A stretch of 64,000 bases of DNA from Piezodorus guildinii (GCA_023052935.1 CM041298.1:54195813-54259812); one strand, 5' to 3'; positions 30,890 to 43,250 are shown, counted from the stretch's first letter. Notes: generated from the sequence alone by a model not told the origin. A program made the numbers and translations.

Positions 30890-33800
30890 TTCATTAAGGA
30901 GATAAAATATCGACTATTGGAAGATGAAACTGATTTCTAAAGCTTTGTCTTCTATCGTATAAAAATATTTCACTACTTCTGTTTCTGGTATTAGATTCTA
31001 CGCTTATCTTTTTCTACCCATCACTTACACCCACTTCCCGCCCACGATTACCTACAAGCAACTTCCATTGTTATCAAAACATTTTCCTTTCCGCTTATCA
31101 TCGCATCAGCATACTGCCCTCCTAAACATCCCATTTCCTCTGCCCAATTTGAATCGTTTCTCAACTACTTGGGTAATCACTTCATTTTGGGTGCAGACTT
31201 AAATGCCAAGAATCAACAGTGGGGTTCTAGAACCACCAATTCTCGTGGACGGACATTGCAATCTGCACTCAACTCCCGACGCTTTCATCTCCTACCTCCC
31301 GATTCTCCTACCTACTGGCCAACAGATCCTAACCGTAATCCTGACATCCTCGACTTCTTCATCCACAGCGGATTAGGCTCTCTTAATTTTTCCATAGCTC
31401 GCCTTGATGAACTATCCTCTGATCATAGTCCATTGATTCTAAATGTATCCATAACACCTATTCCTAAACCTATCCCACCGTCATTCATTAGAGGCCCTGT
31501 CAACTGGAACCTCTTCCGCGAAATCCTCACTAATGATATTGACCTCAGAGTGATTCTCAAAACCCCAAATGACCTTGACGACGCCGTATATTCCTTTACA
31601 ACCGCTATTCAACAAGCTGCCTGGACTGCCTCCTCTCCCAAGTACTCCCAAATAACTCCTTATAAAAGCCATTTACCACAACACCTGACAGACCTCATCA
31701 ACAGCAAACGCCGAGCCAGAACATTATGGCAACGCACCCGCCACCCAGAGGATCGCCGCTCCTATAACTTTTTTTGTAGAAAATTAAAGCGGGAGTTGGC
31801 GATCTTCCGTTCCCAATCCTACAATACCTACCTCTCCTCTCTCTCGACTCGTGACAATTCCCTTTGGAATGTCACGAAGAGAATCCTAAAATCCCACACC
31901 ATTTCCCATCCTCTCCGGCGCTGTGATAGTTCCTGGGCTGCTTCTGACAAGGATAAGGCCGAGAAATTCGCACAGCACCTTTCCAAAGTTTTTACTCCTC
32001 ATCCAGAGCTTAATCCTACCCATACGGCGGCAGTTGAAAAGTTCCTTATATCACCAATACCGCTTTCCTTACCACCTAAAGCAGTTAATCCCTCTGAGGT
32101 CAGATATCTTCTTAAAAAGCTTCCTCTCCGTAAATCCCCTGGATACGATCTCCTTACTCCTCAAATCTTAAGACAACTTCCACCTAAAGCCATTACATTC
32201 CTTACATATCTCTATAACTGTATCCTACGCACTACCTATTTTCCTCTCTTATGGAAACATTCAACTATCATCCTTTTCCTAAAACCAGGCAAACCTTCTA
32301 ACAACACGTCATCTTACAGACCTATCAGCCTACTTCCGATCCTCTCAAAAATTTTCGAAAAGCTCCTACTAAAACGAATCCTAGCCAAATTTCAAAATTT
32401 TCCTTCACATCAGTTCGGATTTCGTCCTCAACATTCCACGGTTCAGCAAGGACTCCGAGTTGTGGACCACATTTCCTCTGCCCTTGAGTGCAAGGAGTAT
32501 TGTTCGGGTGCCTTTCTGGACATATCTCAAGCTTTCGACCGGGTGTGGCACCCGGGATTGCTCTTTAAGCTCAAAACCCATTTACCCAATCCTTATACCT
32601 AGTCCTCCGATCCTATCTATCAAACCGCTCCTTCCGAGTTCGCTGTGGCTCAGAATTTTCCAAACATTATATTGTTGAGGCTGGTGTTCCTCAAGGCAGC
32701 GTCTTGGGACCCGTCCTCTACATCCTCTACACCGCCGATATCCCTACCGATCCCGATACCTTTCTGGCAACATTTGCTGATGACACCGCCATTTTGTCAT
32801 CCAATTCCGATCCTGAAGTAGCATCGATTAATTTACAAAATCACCTTTCCCTTGTCGAAGACTGGTGTAACGCTTGGCGTATTAAGGTGAACGAAAACAA
32901 GTGCTCACACGTCACATTCACTCTTCGACGCAAATCCTGTCCAACGGTTTATTTAAATTCCCTACCGCTTCCTTCCTCTGACACAGTCCGGTATCTTGGC
33001 TTTTTACTAGACAAAAGACTGACGTGGAACCCACACACAAGACTTAAAAGAAAAGAACTTAACCGCAGATTCGGCCAGTTATACAGACTACTAAATAGAA
33101 AATCTCATCTTACAGTTGACAACAAATTACTAATTTACAAGACAGTACTGAAACCAATATGGACCTACGGACTTGAACTGTGGGGGACAGCTAAACATTC
33201 TAACATCAAACGCATCCAATCCTTCCAATCCAAAGTTCTCCGAACAATAGTTAATGCTCCTTATTACGTTACCAACTCTACCCTACACCACGACCTTAAA
33301 ATTCCATTTATTTTAGACCTGGTACCATCCAAATTTTCCAAATTTCATCAGAACCTTAGTCATCATCCTAACCCTCTAGCACAATCCCTATCCAGTACCA
33401 CCCATCCCTATAATCCTCCTCGAAGATTGAAACGGCAGTGGCCGCGAGACGTATTGTAAACGTTTAAATTGGAGTTCTGACACTGGTCAGATCCTCCACT
33501 CATGTAATGTATGTTTGTGGCTATTACGCCCTAGTTCGGCCTCCACTGATTCACACCAGTGACGCGGCTGAGAGCGAGGGTCTAGGATCTTTTGGATTCC
33601 GCTTTTTCCTCCACAAGTGGGGGGAAAAGCCCAGTCTGGGGTCCCTCTATAGCACTTGTATATTTTGTATATAGTTATGTTTGTTTGAATGATGTTTGTT
33701 TATCTGCAAACTTTTATTTATCTCAATTATAGGTTAATGTTTTGTTTTGTTTTGTTTTTATATTTATTATTATTTAATTCTATATATATCATTTATTTGT

Positions 33801-33980
33801 ATTTATCTCAGTTATAGGTTGTTGTTTGTTTTCTTATTTTGTTTTCTTATTTTGTATATATATTATATTTTATTTGTTTGACTTTATCATTGTATATATT
33901 GTGTGAATGGGATCATATATCACTATTACTAATGTTCATATAGAAACAAATTGTAATATATCTCAATAAAATAAAAATTA
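30890..33980 (+). mobile_element. J1 LINE (Jockey-type), nearly complete 3' two-thirds
   Basis: The longest LINE of the window: C-terminal half of the endonuclease, full reverse transcriptase, about 510 bp of 3' UTR (33460-33975) and the end TTGTAATATATCTCAATAAA followed by an A-rich tail. The 3' UTR has the GC-rich landmark ACGCGGCTGAGAG and CCACAAGTGGGG, also seen at 16.5, 48.9 and 61.6 kb, so J1 is the most frequently copied LINE here. Loss of the 5' part is typical of incomplete reverse transcription. Confidence 0.9.
30995..33459 (+). pseudogene. J1 ORF2: endonuclease C-terminus + reverse transcriptase, one frameshift
   Basis: Open from just after a stop at 30992-30994; no true start, since the endonuclease N-terminus is missing. 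Segments in order: DYLQATSIVIKTFSFPLIIA, AYCPPKHP, GADLNAKNQQWG (catalytic region of the apurinic-type endonuclease), DELSSDHSPLIL (its final Asp-His), then LRKSPGYDLLTP, SSYRPISLLPILSKIFEKLL, HQFGFRPQHSTVQQ, GAFLDISQAFDRVWH (RT motif A), AGVPQGSVLGPVLY (motif B), LATFADDTAIL (motif C, catalytic DD), VRYLGFLLDKRLTWNPHTRL and a C-terminal RRLKRQWPRDVL. The only break is a missing base near 32599-32601, where the frame changes between NPYT and VLRSYLSNR. Apart from that and the lost 5' end it is intact, so it is fairly young. Confidence 0.92.
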
Positions 33981-34064
33981 ATTTAATAATCTTTTTCTAA
34001 ACCACACAACGGATTTCTATTCGATTTCTTTTATCAGGAATCTTTCCGGAAGGTTTATAATTAT

Positions 34065-34245
34065 CTAGCCAATTGATCGATCTCATCGAGGTTGGTGAGG
34101 ACGGAGTTCTAAGATCTCTACCCTAATTAAACCTATACGCCATAACCAAACATTTTTCCCCCATTAAAAATGGGATTTGAACCCGCAGCCTTAGGAATAA
34201 AAGACTATTTTATATAAGCCACTAACCAAATTAATATATGTGTTA
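34065..34245 (-). mobile_element. SINE-D copy, decayed
   Basis: ATCTCTACCCTAATTAAACC, CATTAAAAATGGGATTTGAA and CCCGCAGCC reverse the middle and box B of SINE-D. Both ends are poorly preserved. Confidence 0.55.
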
Positions 34246-34369
34246 TGATTGCTGGTACATGGCAGATCATGATGATTATGTTTTCGTCTTGTTGGAAATT
34301 ACTTTTCAAATAAGTACTTATAACGTTCCTGAAAACATATAGTTTTTTGATTAATGCGGAAAACATTTT

Positions 34370-34625
34370 TTTAGTGAAGAATTTTAAATTCCAGTTTTCA
34401 ACGGCGGCAAAAGTATAAAAAAATGAAAAGCAGCTCAAAATTAAAATTTCATATTTAAGGCGATTATAGACCTGAAATTGTACATAACCTTTTTCACCGC
34501 AATCGGCTGACCGTCAGTGCTACTTTATCCTTTTTCGATTTTCTAATAAACAGCTGAAACAATTTTGATCGATGTAGAATTTTATGGGCTTTAATGCCAT
34601 CTTCGTTTTATTCTGATTTATATAA
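34370..34625 (+). mobile_element. Family A fragment (left half), forward
   Basis: AAATTCCAGTTTTCAACGGC, AAAATTTCATATTTAAGGCG, CCTTTTTCGATTTTCTAATA and AATTTTGATCGATGTAGAAT follow the order of the full copy at 5.1-6.0 kb but are diverged. The right half probably continues at 35255 after an unrelated stretch. Confidence 0.6.
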
Positions 34626-35254
34626 TCTGATTTAGTACAATTGTAAGGACCCCCTAAACTTAAAAAAAAAATAAAACAATAATAAAAACAATAGATAAAT
34701 AAAAGTAGTTGACTATATACAATATTATAAAAACCCATAATCGAATTCCCTCTAAAGAATTCAAAAGCCCTTGAAAAACGCGTTTACGAATTATTTTTTT
34801 CCTATGCTAAGTTCATATTTTATTTCATTCCATTAGTTTCAAGAATATATCATCTCCTTACATAAAAAAAAAAAAATGTTATTTTAATTTTCAGGCACCC
34901 GACTGACCTTTTGTTAATGAAATAAAGGATTAACGATGAAATGGCAGCGATTGAAATAAATTGTTACTAGTAATCAAAGAAATATCTTGGCATATAATAA
35001 TATGCCAGACCCCAGGTCTATGATTACTAACACCCGAGAATCATTGTTCTTAGTAAAATACTTAAATTTAGAAATACAATATCTGAACTCATGTACTATC
35101 ACTTACCGCACGCAGTTTTATGTGCCTGTGGAATGCGTGAATCTATCTTGATACAAGTCTTTGCATTTGTTGTTCGCAAAATTAATTTTCTATTGACATC
35201 ATCGTAGTTAAGGATTACTGCTCTAAAGAAATTTTAGTTTTGACGATTTAAAAA

Positions 35255-36150
35255 ATTGACCATTATATCTTATTAGCATTTATGCAAACTGATAATTATA
35301 CAAGTTGAACAATTTGATTACCAACTAAAGGCGATAAAAGCAAAAATGTTTGTTTAGGTTCTTTTTTTTTTTTAACATAGGAGTAGTAATATAGGTGGAT
35401 AATATACAGTTGGAAAGTTAACAATAATAAACAAGTTATATTTTATAAAAGGTTGTATAAGGTAATGGAGAGATGATGTAAAGCGTAAATCAAGTGATTG
35501 TTGTATTGTAGATAATATAATAATAACTTTATTTATTTGTTTTTAGGACAAACCCATACAAATAGAGCTGGATGGCACAGCACAATTAATAAATTTATTA
35601 CCAGCAAATATACATTATCAAGTACAATTCGAATAAATATTTAAAACAAAAACAACAAAACACATATATAGCAATAAGCATAAAGGTGCTGCTATCTTAA
35701 TGATTAATTTCCTCCAACATATACAATAACATAAATTAAATATAAGGGTATCAATAAATAATGTAAAAATATTAGTACTAAAGCAAATACTAAATCCCTA
35801 CAAATTTCTAACAAATCCCGAAACATTAAAGAGTGATTAACATTCTGAGAAGAAAGATGTTGAAATCTTATTTTAAGCTTTTCTGTGACAAAAATAAATA
35901 ATGATTTCAGGTCTATTACGTTGGGTTTCGCAAGAATTTCATAAAAACTATCAATACTCACATCATTTAATACGGGCATAAATCGGGTTCTATTGTCATG
36001 GTATGCGCGACATCGAGCAAAATAATGGAAACAATTTTCCAAAGCGTCTCCATCACAAACAAATATTGTAGATAATATCATTAGATTATTTAATCTGAAT
36101 AATGCTTTCTTAGAAACTGAGCGCAAAGCGTGTTGAGCGCACCAGATTTT
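35255..36150 (+). mobile_element. Family A fragment (right half) with nested LINE
   Basis: ACCAACTAAAGGCGATAAAA, TAACATAGGAGTAGTAATAT, ATATACAGTTGGAAAG and a tail near 36130 GCGTGTTGAGCGCACCAGAT with a T-run. A LINE (35519-36063) lies inside it. Confidence 0.65.
35519..36063 (-). mobile_element. LINE 3' fragment, nested in family A
   Basis: Flanked by a perfect 15-bp duplication TATTGTAGATAATAT (35504-35518 and 36064-36078). The minus strand encodes FVCDGDALENCFHYFARCRA then YHDNRTRFMPVLND, the Cys/His-rich C-terminal end seen in LINEs with or near an RNase H domain, followed by DLKSLFIFVTEKLKIR. The apparent 140-codon frame starts upstream in host repeat sequence; its first 20 or so residues are not LINE. 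The 3' tail ends (AAAT)n. Clade uncertain (I/LOA-like is a guess). Confidence 0.7.
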
Positions 36151-36439
36151 TTTTAACCAGTAGTGGAAGATTTTTTATAAATCCAGCCTTATTGCGCATC
36201 TAGACGGCAACGGGAACCTGCAACGTTCTACAATTTGGATCTTGGTCACATTACTGATCGATGGAAAAATTGCATAAAGCTGTCTTCTGTAGGCTCTAGT
36301 GCTTCTATTGTTTTTCATATTTATCAATTATTTCTACCTTCACTATCAATCAAGCTCTGCCTCGTATTTGATTCTCTTCCACAGACGGCTACATCTCGAC
36401 ATAGAGAGAGATATATGTAGAGCCGCAGATGCTGAATAA

Positions 36440-36560
36440 GAAACAATCAGCATGAGCGGAGACTCGAACCTGATACCGCCTCGGGGGCTCACGACCGGCT
36501 CACACGCACGCCGCTGACCTCCCGGGCGAGAACCTCTGTCAGCCTCCCGGGTCACATAAC
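36440..36560 (-). other. GC-rich island with box-B-like motif
   Basis: The minus strand has AGGTTCGAGTCTCCGCTCAT, a perfect Pol III box B (GGTTCGANTC), preceded by CCCCGAGGCGG and CGGGAGGTCAGCGGCGTG. I could not fold a convincing tRNA around it. Either a SINE head or a degenerate tRNA gene. It is one of the most GC-rich places in the window. Confidence 0.35.
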
Positions 36561-36824
36561 ATGTCTATCCCAGATATTTCACAGCAGACTCCCCTGGGTG
36601 GTTCGGGGTATCCTCATCCAAGGCCGTGTCAGTATCGAAGTTCCATTGCTGCAACTAGCTGCACTCAGGAATATTTCCAAAGTCCTTAATTCAGAAATCT
36701 ACATTTCAATTTCCATGAAATCCGAAGCTGCAAAGAGATTGTTCTTCTTCAAAATAATAAAAATTTCTAAACAAGATAACAATTGAAAATAAAATTAGAA
36801 TTACAATAATGAAAAAAAAATCTG

Positions 36825-37075
36825 TACCTCTACAACCCATGAAGGGTATTGGGGCTTAGTACATATTGAGTCGTACTGTTTCCTTGCTTACGGCGTGTAA
36901 TCAGACGCCAGCTTGTTTTCCTTTTTGGTTACCCACTTCGTAGAGGTACTAGGCACGGCTCCAGACCACAGAAGCATCCTCAGCGTCTCCACGGCTGAAA
37001 AAATAATATTCTGCAAAAGCCGGGAACAGTAAACTAGTGCTCTATCAACTAGACGACGCCCGCTCCCAACTCTAA
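36825..37075 (-). mobile_element. SINE-E copy, diverged
   Basis: Minus strand: GGCGTCGTCTAGTTGATAGA, GCACTAGTTTAC, a damaged box B, then AGAATATTATTTTTTCAGCC and a body ending CTTCATGGGTTGTAGAGGTA. Same layout as the copies at 25.3 and 54.3 kb. Confidence 0.75.
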
Positions 37076-37099
37076 TAAAGGTGTCCTGAATTTAAAACA

Positions 37100-37480
37100 A
37101 GATTTAAATTTAATACAAAAGACTTCACGTCTTTGTCACGTCTGTTAGTTTACGGTTATGTAGAGAAATGGAGCGATGTATTAGCGGACAACATGTTTTC
37201 ATCGGTAAAAAATATTTTTATTGTATTTGTTTGTCTCCGAAATTGTCGCATTTGCGGCTTAAAACTCACATGTGATCGTCGAGAGACTAAAGCATCCTCT
37301 TCATGCCACTGTTTGGTGTGGATTTTGGGCTGGAAGCAGCATTGGACCAATTATTTATTGGATTCAATAAAAAAGTAACAATTTATAGAAATAATAGCAA
37401 TTTACAAAAAATTAAAACTCAGGCAGCTATAGGGGCTGCAGATAGAAGTGAAAACTTTTTTTTAATTTGCGATTTGCACT
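37100..37480 (+). pseudogene. Tc1/mariner-like transposase fragment
   Basis: Two overlapping frames show pieces of a DDE transposase: CLRNCRICGLKL (normally 'NKQNCRIWG'), then in another frame HVIVERLKHPLHATVWCGFW followed by AGSSIGPIIYW, which matches the 'VTVWCGFWAGGIIGPYFF' block of several insect Tc1/mariner-type transposases. A frameshift lies near 37250. Catalytic Asp residues are not seen; no TIRs found. Confidence 0.65.
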
Positions 37481-38035
37481 GAAACTTCGCTGCAAAGAAC
37501 AGTACTTTTGTAATGTTTTAGAATATGTTGAGAGTGCATGTTTTGTTATTATTTTTTCATTTTATTGTAATACATCATCACTTTGTAGATATATCGTAAC
37601 CCGAATGTAACTCTAGACTGTATGAGATGGCAGTGTACATGGTAAAAATTTTTTTTTGATGGAACCGACATTTGTATCACGAAAATTCAGACATTTATGA
37701 AGAGGCTTTATAACTGTTTCAAAAGATTGCTCTATCTGTGAAAGAATTAAATTAATCGCCATTTTTTGTCTTTATCGTTGACTTATTTGCCTGTGTTGAT
37801 ATTGATGACTCTTAATTTTCTATTCATCTTGAATTTCGGCCTTATAATACAAATTATTCTCTATTAGAAGATTGATCCGTTGATGAAAAATAAAAATGGA
37901 TTATTTTTTTTTAATCTATGCCGCCGTTTTTTTCTCTGTTTTGTTTCTATAGGACGCCTAATTTTCTCTTCTCTCCAACCGTTATTGTTACTTTGTATGT
38001 TGATGTAGAAATTTGTTGATTACATTTTTTTTTTA

Positions 38036-38290
38036 AATAATAAATTCTTTATTTATTCTGGGACTAGTCCCTTAAGAATAATATGACAAGAAAATTAAAA
38101 TAAACACTTTAGAGTCTTAGAGTATAAAAACAAACAAAAACAAAAAAACAATACAAATTATAAACAAATAATAATAATAAATTAAAAGCAACTTCAAATA
38201 AAAATATTGAAAATTAAACTAGATAATAAATAAAATAAGAGATATGTACATATATTCAATTTTGAAAAAAAATAAAATTACATTTATTAT
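38036..38290 (-). mobile_element. CR1/L2-like LINE 3' end
   Basis: On the minus strand it ends ATTCTTAAGGGACTAGTCCC then AGAATAAATAAAGAATTTAT: the conserved terminal hairpin of this LINE family (see 63.1 kb) plus a short tail. The upstream 200 bp is A-rich 3' UTR. Confidence 0.6.
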
Positions 38291-39600
38291 TTATTTTTTT
38301 TTTTGGAGGGGGGGGGGGTTAATAATATACTAATAATCTAACATGTGCAAAATACAACATAACATGAAACAGAATACAAGGAAGTAAGGATATTAGTCAT
38401 AACCGTGGAAGTGACAATCGGGATAGTTGTAAAAGTGTCGAGGATTAAGGAGTAGAACAGAGCTAATCCTAAAAATATTAATTATTATAAGTCCTTGGTA
38501 TCTGTCAGAAAGAAAGGCAATAGGTATTTAAATTGATAACACAAATTTAGACTGAGAATTAAAAAAAATAAAATAAAATAAAACGTAAATAGCTAAAACA
38601 TATAGGAAATAATTATTAAAATACTGAAGTATGAATGTAAATAGAAAAGCATAACACAAATATTGTATATGAAAAATTAAAATATTCCAAAACAAAAATA
38701 ATATGTCTTCTTCAAGGAAACAATATAAATATTTGACAATAAGTCTTTAAGTTCAAAACAAACCTCAGGCAAAGTTATCTAAGTCGGCCTGTCTATTAAT
38801 TATTACCGCTGGACACCCATCGGCCTTCTTATTGCATAATTTTTTCCATATCCCCATATAGCTTAAACCTAATTTTATTTTTCTCCTTTGAATTGAAATT
38901 TGCAAATCCCCCCTTTATTTCTTATATATAATTTAATGAAAACTGAAGATATTAAAAAAAAAACAGTTTTAAAAAATGAACAGACCGCTGCGCCAATCTA
39001 GATCATGATGGTAACGTCACCATGGTTACGAAATCGAAGCTTTTACCCTGCCAAAAATCGCATAACGCGCCTAAAGAAGTTTTCACTTCAATAACTGTCT
39101 TTTTTATTTAATTTGAATCTTTCGCAAATTTGTGACACTCCTTATTAGTACATTGTTGCCTTAAAAATTATGGATATTTTAGATTTAAGGAATTCTATTG
39201 TTTATTTGTGAAAATATTTTAAAGATTGTGGGAGCTTATTGGAGTGGAAGGTTCCTGGATGGAAACAGAGTATAATTTGATGTTTGTCTTTTGAATGAAG
39301 AGGAATTTGATTTGAGAAAAATTAACTCCATATTAACCGGTCGTTATTTTTACTCCCCCACCCCCGATATTATAGCACGGTACAACAGTTGTATTATGAT
39401 CGAAGACTTGCGTATCGTGTTCTTGATAACCGTTCGCTACAGTTGATAGTACTAGGAGGAAACCTCTGGGTATCGCAAATCGTGAAGACAAGATGAGCGC
39501 TGTCGCAAGTGTTCCGTGCTCGATGAGTGACGGCCGACTGTCCTGGCTAAATTACAACCAACAAGTAATTTAAACTATCGATCCATCTCCGCGGTTCGTC

Positions 39601-39639
<39 letters not shown>

Positions 39640-40020
39640 AATATCTTTCTTCTCTTTCTCAGGCATCACTATAAATTTAGTTCTTTAAATAACTAATTAG
39701 TCATTTTCTATTTATTTTTCTTCCAGGTCATTTTTTTGTAAGGAGAATTCCCCTATTTTGTATTAGATTAAGATTTTTATTTTTCATAAGTTTACAAACG
39801 CCACAAGTTTCAGATTTTCATGTTATGGTACTGTACCAATTACTTGTTATTTTAATAGTATGTAAGTGGTATTTATAGCCTAATTTATTATTAAAACAGT
39901 ACGAAACTCTGAAAAAAAAAACAAAAAAACTACACCTTAAAATACAGTTAAAGTAAAACAAATTAAATTACAAAAAATGAAAATAATAAATGAAAATGAC
40001 AAAACATTTTAATTATATGC
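38291..40020. other. No gene recognised; simple repeats and possible regulatory motif
   Basis: Contains a G-tract near 38304-38319, a (TC)n microsatellite at 39606-39637, and at 39009-39031 the dyad TGGTAACGTCACCATGGTTA then CGA, which combines a CRE-like core (ACGTCA) with an RFX-like half-site. The region 39330-39600 is GC-richer. No coding sequence is supported. Confidence 0.4.
39606..39637. repeat. (TC)n microsatellite
   Basis: About 16 uninterrupted TC units. Confidence 0.95.
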
Positions 40021-40029
40021 CAATATCTA

Positions 40030-40410
40030 AACTAATTTTTTTTTTCTCTCTTCATATATATATTCATATTCACGCCTGTCAGAATATATCTGACAATCAG
40101 CAAATGTGCTGTACAAATTTAAATCAATACATGGTAGGCATGGAGGAAGGAAAGTAAGTGCCCAGCAGCACCACTTCGAGACTTTAATATAGCAGAGGAA
40201 GTCTCTCATCCAGCTTCGTTTTAGCCTTCTTCTGTCCTTGTCCGTGTCCACAGTTTACTGTGAAAACGAGTATAGAGTGTTCGTATATGTTGATCCAATG
40301 TTGGTTATTGTAAGTCTGGATGTAGGGCTCTGTTGTTTACGTACCAAAGAGTTGTCGTTATGAGTCTTAAAATTTTGGATTGAAATGATGTCGAGAGGCT
40401 GCATGAGAGG
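40030..40410 (-). mobile_element. J3 LINE 3' fragment
   Basis: Closely matches 57590-57980 in the same orientation. The minus strand encodes RRRLKRSWMRDFL at the ORF end (compare SRLKRSWMRDLLG), followed by a 3' UTR with GCTGCTGGGCACTTACTTTC and CACATTTGCTGATTGTCAGA. The coding part upstream ends around 40410 in a diverged stretch. Confidence 0.8.
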
Positions 40411-40914
40411 CCTGATCATGAATACAACTCGATTGAGGTCCTGAATCGATCTTCGATGAAGTTAAGATACTGATACGAATTCATATCACAATTACAAGCC
40501 GGACGCTTCAATTTAACACTGAAAGAATGTATTTCTATGAGGAGTTCTGACATCCGAGAGAGTAAAAGCTTTTTAACGCTTTTGGAGTCAACTCCATAAA
40601 AATACAAATTAAATTTTATTTAGAAATAATTTTCGGTTTCGTTTATTTGTTAGTTCATTTCTATAAAGTCCATATTCAAAAGGATTAATTGCCTTGACAT
40701 TTAGTTGGAGGTAATTACTTCAAAGAAATATTTTGGCTAAAATGTTTAGCTTTATATGGTATAACACCTATATTTTTAGTCTTATTTCTGAGGGAAAAAA
40801 AATTCTAGTTTCTCATTTTACAGTTACTAATATTACTATTTTTCATATAGTCATATAGTTAATATATATTTTTTCTTATTTAATTTATTTATTCGGATAT
40901 ATTACAATTTGTTT

Positions 40915-41275
40915 CCATGGACAATAATAATCCGAAATCCTTCCTAAACGCTCCTTACTTTGTCACGAATAAGCTCATCCATTAAGAACTTAATGTTTCC
41001 ATATGTTACTGAATTATCCCGAACTAGGTATCAATTATCCCATGAAAAACTCCATTCTCACTCAAACTCACTAGTTCCTACTTATCATCCTCTTCGATTC
41101 CCGATAATCTTTAGAGGTGTCTAAAAAGAAGATGGTCCTGGGACCTTCTAGTTTAGAATATTTTTAGAGTGCTGCCAATGGGTAGTGTCTTTTTATTTCA
41201 GTTTACTATGCCCACCACATTTACTTGATGTATATAATACAGTTGTAAACATAAATAAATCTATTAAAAAAAAAA
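40915..41275 (+). mobile_element. J2 LINE 3' fragment with poly-A
   Basis: AACGCTCCTTACTTTGTCAC, AATAAGCTCATCCATTAAGA (NKLIHKELN region), GGTCCTGGGACCTTCTAGTT (compare 57250 in reverse) and GCTGCCAATGGGTAGTGTCT of the J2 3' UTR, ending in A-rich sequence at about 41265-41284. Confidence 0.8.
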
Positions 41276-41780
41276 AAAATAAAAATTGAAATCTTCACAA
41301 AGATAGAACAAATTTTATGACAAACTTCTAAAAAAAATATATTTGTTTCATGCAGTTTCCTCTTACATGAATTCGTAAGGAAGACTACAAATTTTCCAGT
41401 AGATCACCCCACTAATTTTATCTACGAGACGCCACCGCAGTTGACGAAGCTGGCTCAGTAGGAGAATGCAACTGAAAGATGTCTGTAAATAAAGTATTTT
41501 ACTGCCCTTCCCTTACCCCCCCCTGTAATCCCTGAACCACCATAAATGTCGCAGTAAATTATTAAACCGTGGCCTATAATAGCTAAGGGACATTGACTAG
41601 TAGCTATCACATCCTCTTACCGCTGCCTCGTTCCTATCTTCCTTGCACATTCCATTAAATATAACATTGCTTATAACTGTCCTTACATTTTAGAGATAAG
41701 TGAGTACTTGATATCAAAAAGCTGCAAATTATAACAAAATGGTATATTATTTCCGAATAATTAATATTGAGGTATTGTAA

Positions 41781-41782
<2 letters not shown>

Positions 41783-41849
<67 letters not shown>
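41783..41849. repeat. (TA)n tract at left border of foldback element
   Basis: About 67 bp of AT repeat directly abutting GCATTTC of the element. The right border also continues into TATATATATA. Confidence 0.95.
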
Positions 41850-41850
<1 letters not shown>

Positions 41851-42079
41851 CATTTCTAAGTCTAATTCAACCTTTTCCAAGTCAAATTCAACCTTTTCCA
41901 AGTCAAATTCAACATTTTCCATTTCAAATTCAACTTTTTTCGATTCCAATAAAATAATAAAAACAAATTAACATAATTTTATGTTTTCATAGTTATTTTA
42001 ATTATACATTATGTTTTTAACCCTTGTTGCTTGTTAACAGTTCCCAGGGGCCTATTTACATATAATCAGTATTTGCGTT

Positions 42080-42425
42080 CACAAAGGTTCGTTACCGATT
42101 ATACTATTAATTTTAATCGCGCTCGCTCAAATATGGGTTGATTATAACTTTTACGTATTTATTGGATACTAGGCACTGTAGCTGCGTTCCCAAAGGTTCG
42201 TTACCGATTATACTATTAATTTTAATCGCGCTCGCTCAAATATGGGTTTATTATATCTTTTTCGTATTTATTGAATACAAGGCTCAGTAGCTGCGTTTCC
42301 AAAGGTTCGTTACCGATTATAATATTAATTTTAATCGCGCTCGTTCAAATATGGGTTTATTATAACTTTTGCGTATTTATTAGAAACTAGGCTCAGTACC
42401 TGCGTTACCAACGGTTTAAATACTT
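42080..42425 (+). repeat. 109-bp tandem array, left arm
   Basis: Three full units and part of a fourth, each with GTTCGTTACCGATTATACTA and AAATATGGGTT. Decay increases toward the centre (the fourth copy has lost most of the motif). Confidence 0.9.
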
Positions 42426-42939
42426 ATCATACTTAATTTTAACATTGTTCCTTCCAGAATAGATTGATTTCAATACTAAGTTCTGTATATTGTTTTTCGG
42501 TGGTTTGGCTGATAAACGTTTTTTTGATATTTAGTTCGTTTGCTAAAACATTGATTTGCTTTACATTTGATATGATAATTTCTGTATTTGCATTTTGGGG
42601 GGTTTAGGTAGTGAATGTGTTAATGTTTTTTTAGTCAATTAGTCTAGTGTATGTTTCATTTATGTTTTTAGTAATTTTTTATCGATTGGGTTTCCGCTAA
42701 TCTTTTTTAACGGTATAGTAAAGTTTTTGGTTAATATATTGAAGTATTATAATAATCAGCTAAACAGCACTATTTGTATACGCGCAATTTAACTGATAAA
42801 AACATTTTAAACGAAACCTACTCTAAAGTAACCGACTGAAATCAATAATACCCTTAACCAAATCCTTTAAGAAGTAAATATATTTTCAAGTATACAAAAT
42901 AATACTAACAAGTTAAAATAAACCTCTAATTGAGCGAGT

Positions 42940-43250
42940 GCTATTAAAATTAATAGTATAATCGTGAAACGAACCCTTGGTAACGCAGCTACTGAGCCTA
43001 GTTTCCAATAAATACGCAAAAAATATAATGAACCCATATTTGAGCGAGCGATATTACAATTAATAGTATAATCGGTTATGAACCCTTGGGAACGCAGATA
43101 CTGTGCCTAGTATCCAATAAATACGAAAAAGTTATAATAAACCCATACTTGAGCGAGCGCGATTAAAATTAATAGTATAATCGGTAACGAACCTTTGGGA
43201 ACGCTGCTACTGAGCCTTGTACCCAATAAATACGATAAAGTTAAAATAAA
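42940..43250 (-). repeat. 109-bp tandem array, right arm (inverted)
   Basis: Reverse complements of the left units: TTGAGCGAGCGCGATTAAAA and TAGTATAATCGGTAACGAAC, at 109-bp spacing. The innermost unit is again the most diverged. Confidence 0.9.

Noticed and set aside
39302..39600. Possible coding exon in GC-richer DNA
   Set aside because: No open frame of useful length and no convincing splice-site pair.
41761..41949. Open frame with heptad-like EFDLEKV repeats and a Tyr-Ile run (also 43296-43514 on the other strand)
   Set aside because: Created by 21-bp DNA repeats and a (TA)n tract in the foldback element; the frame appears in mirror on both arms.
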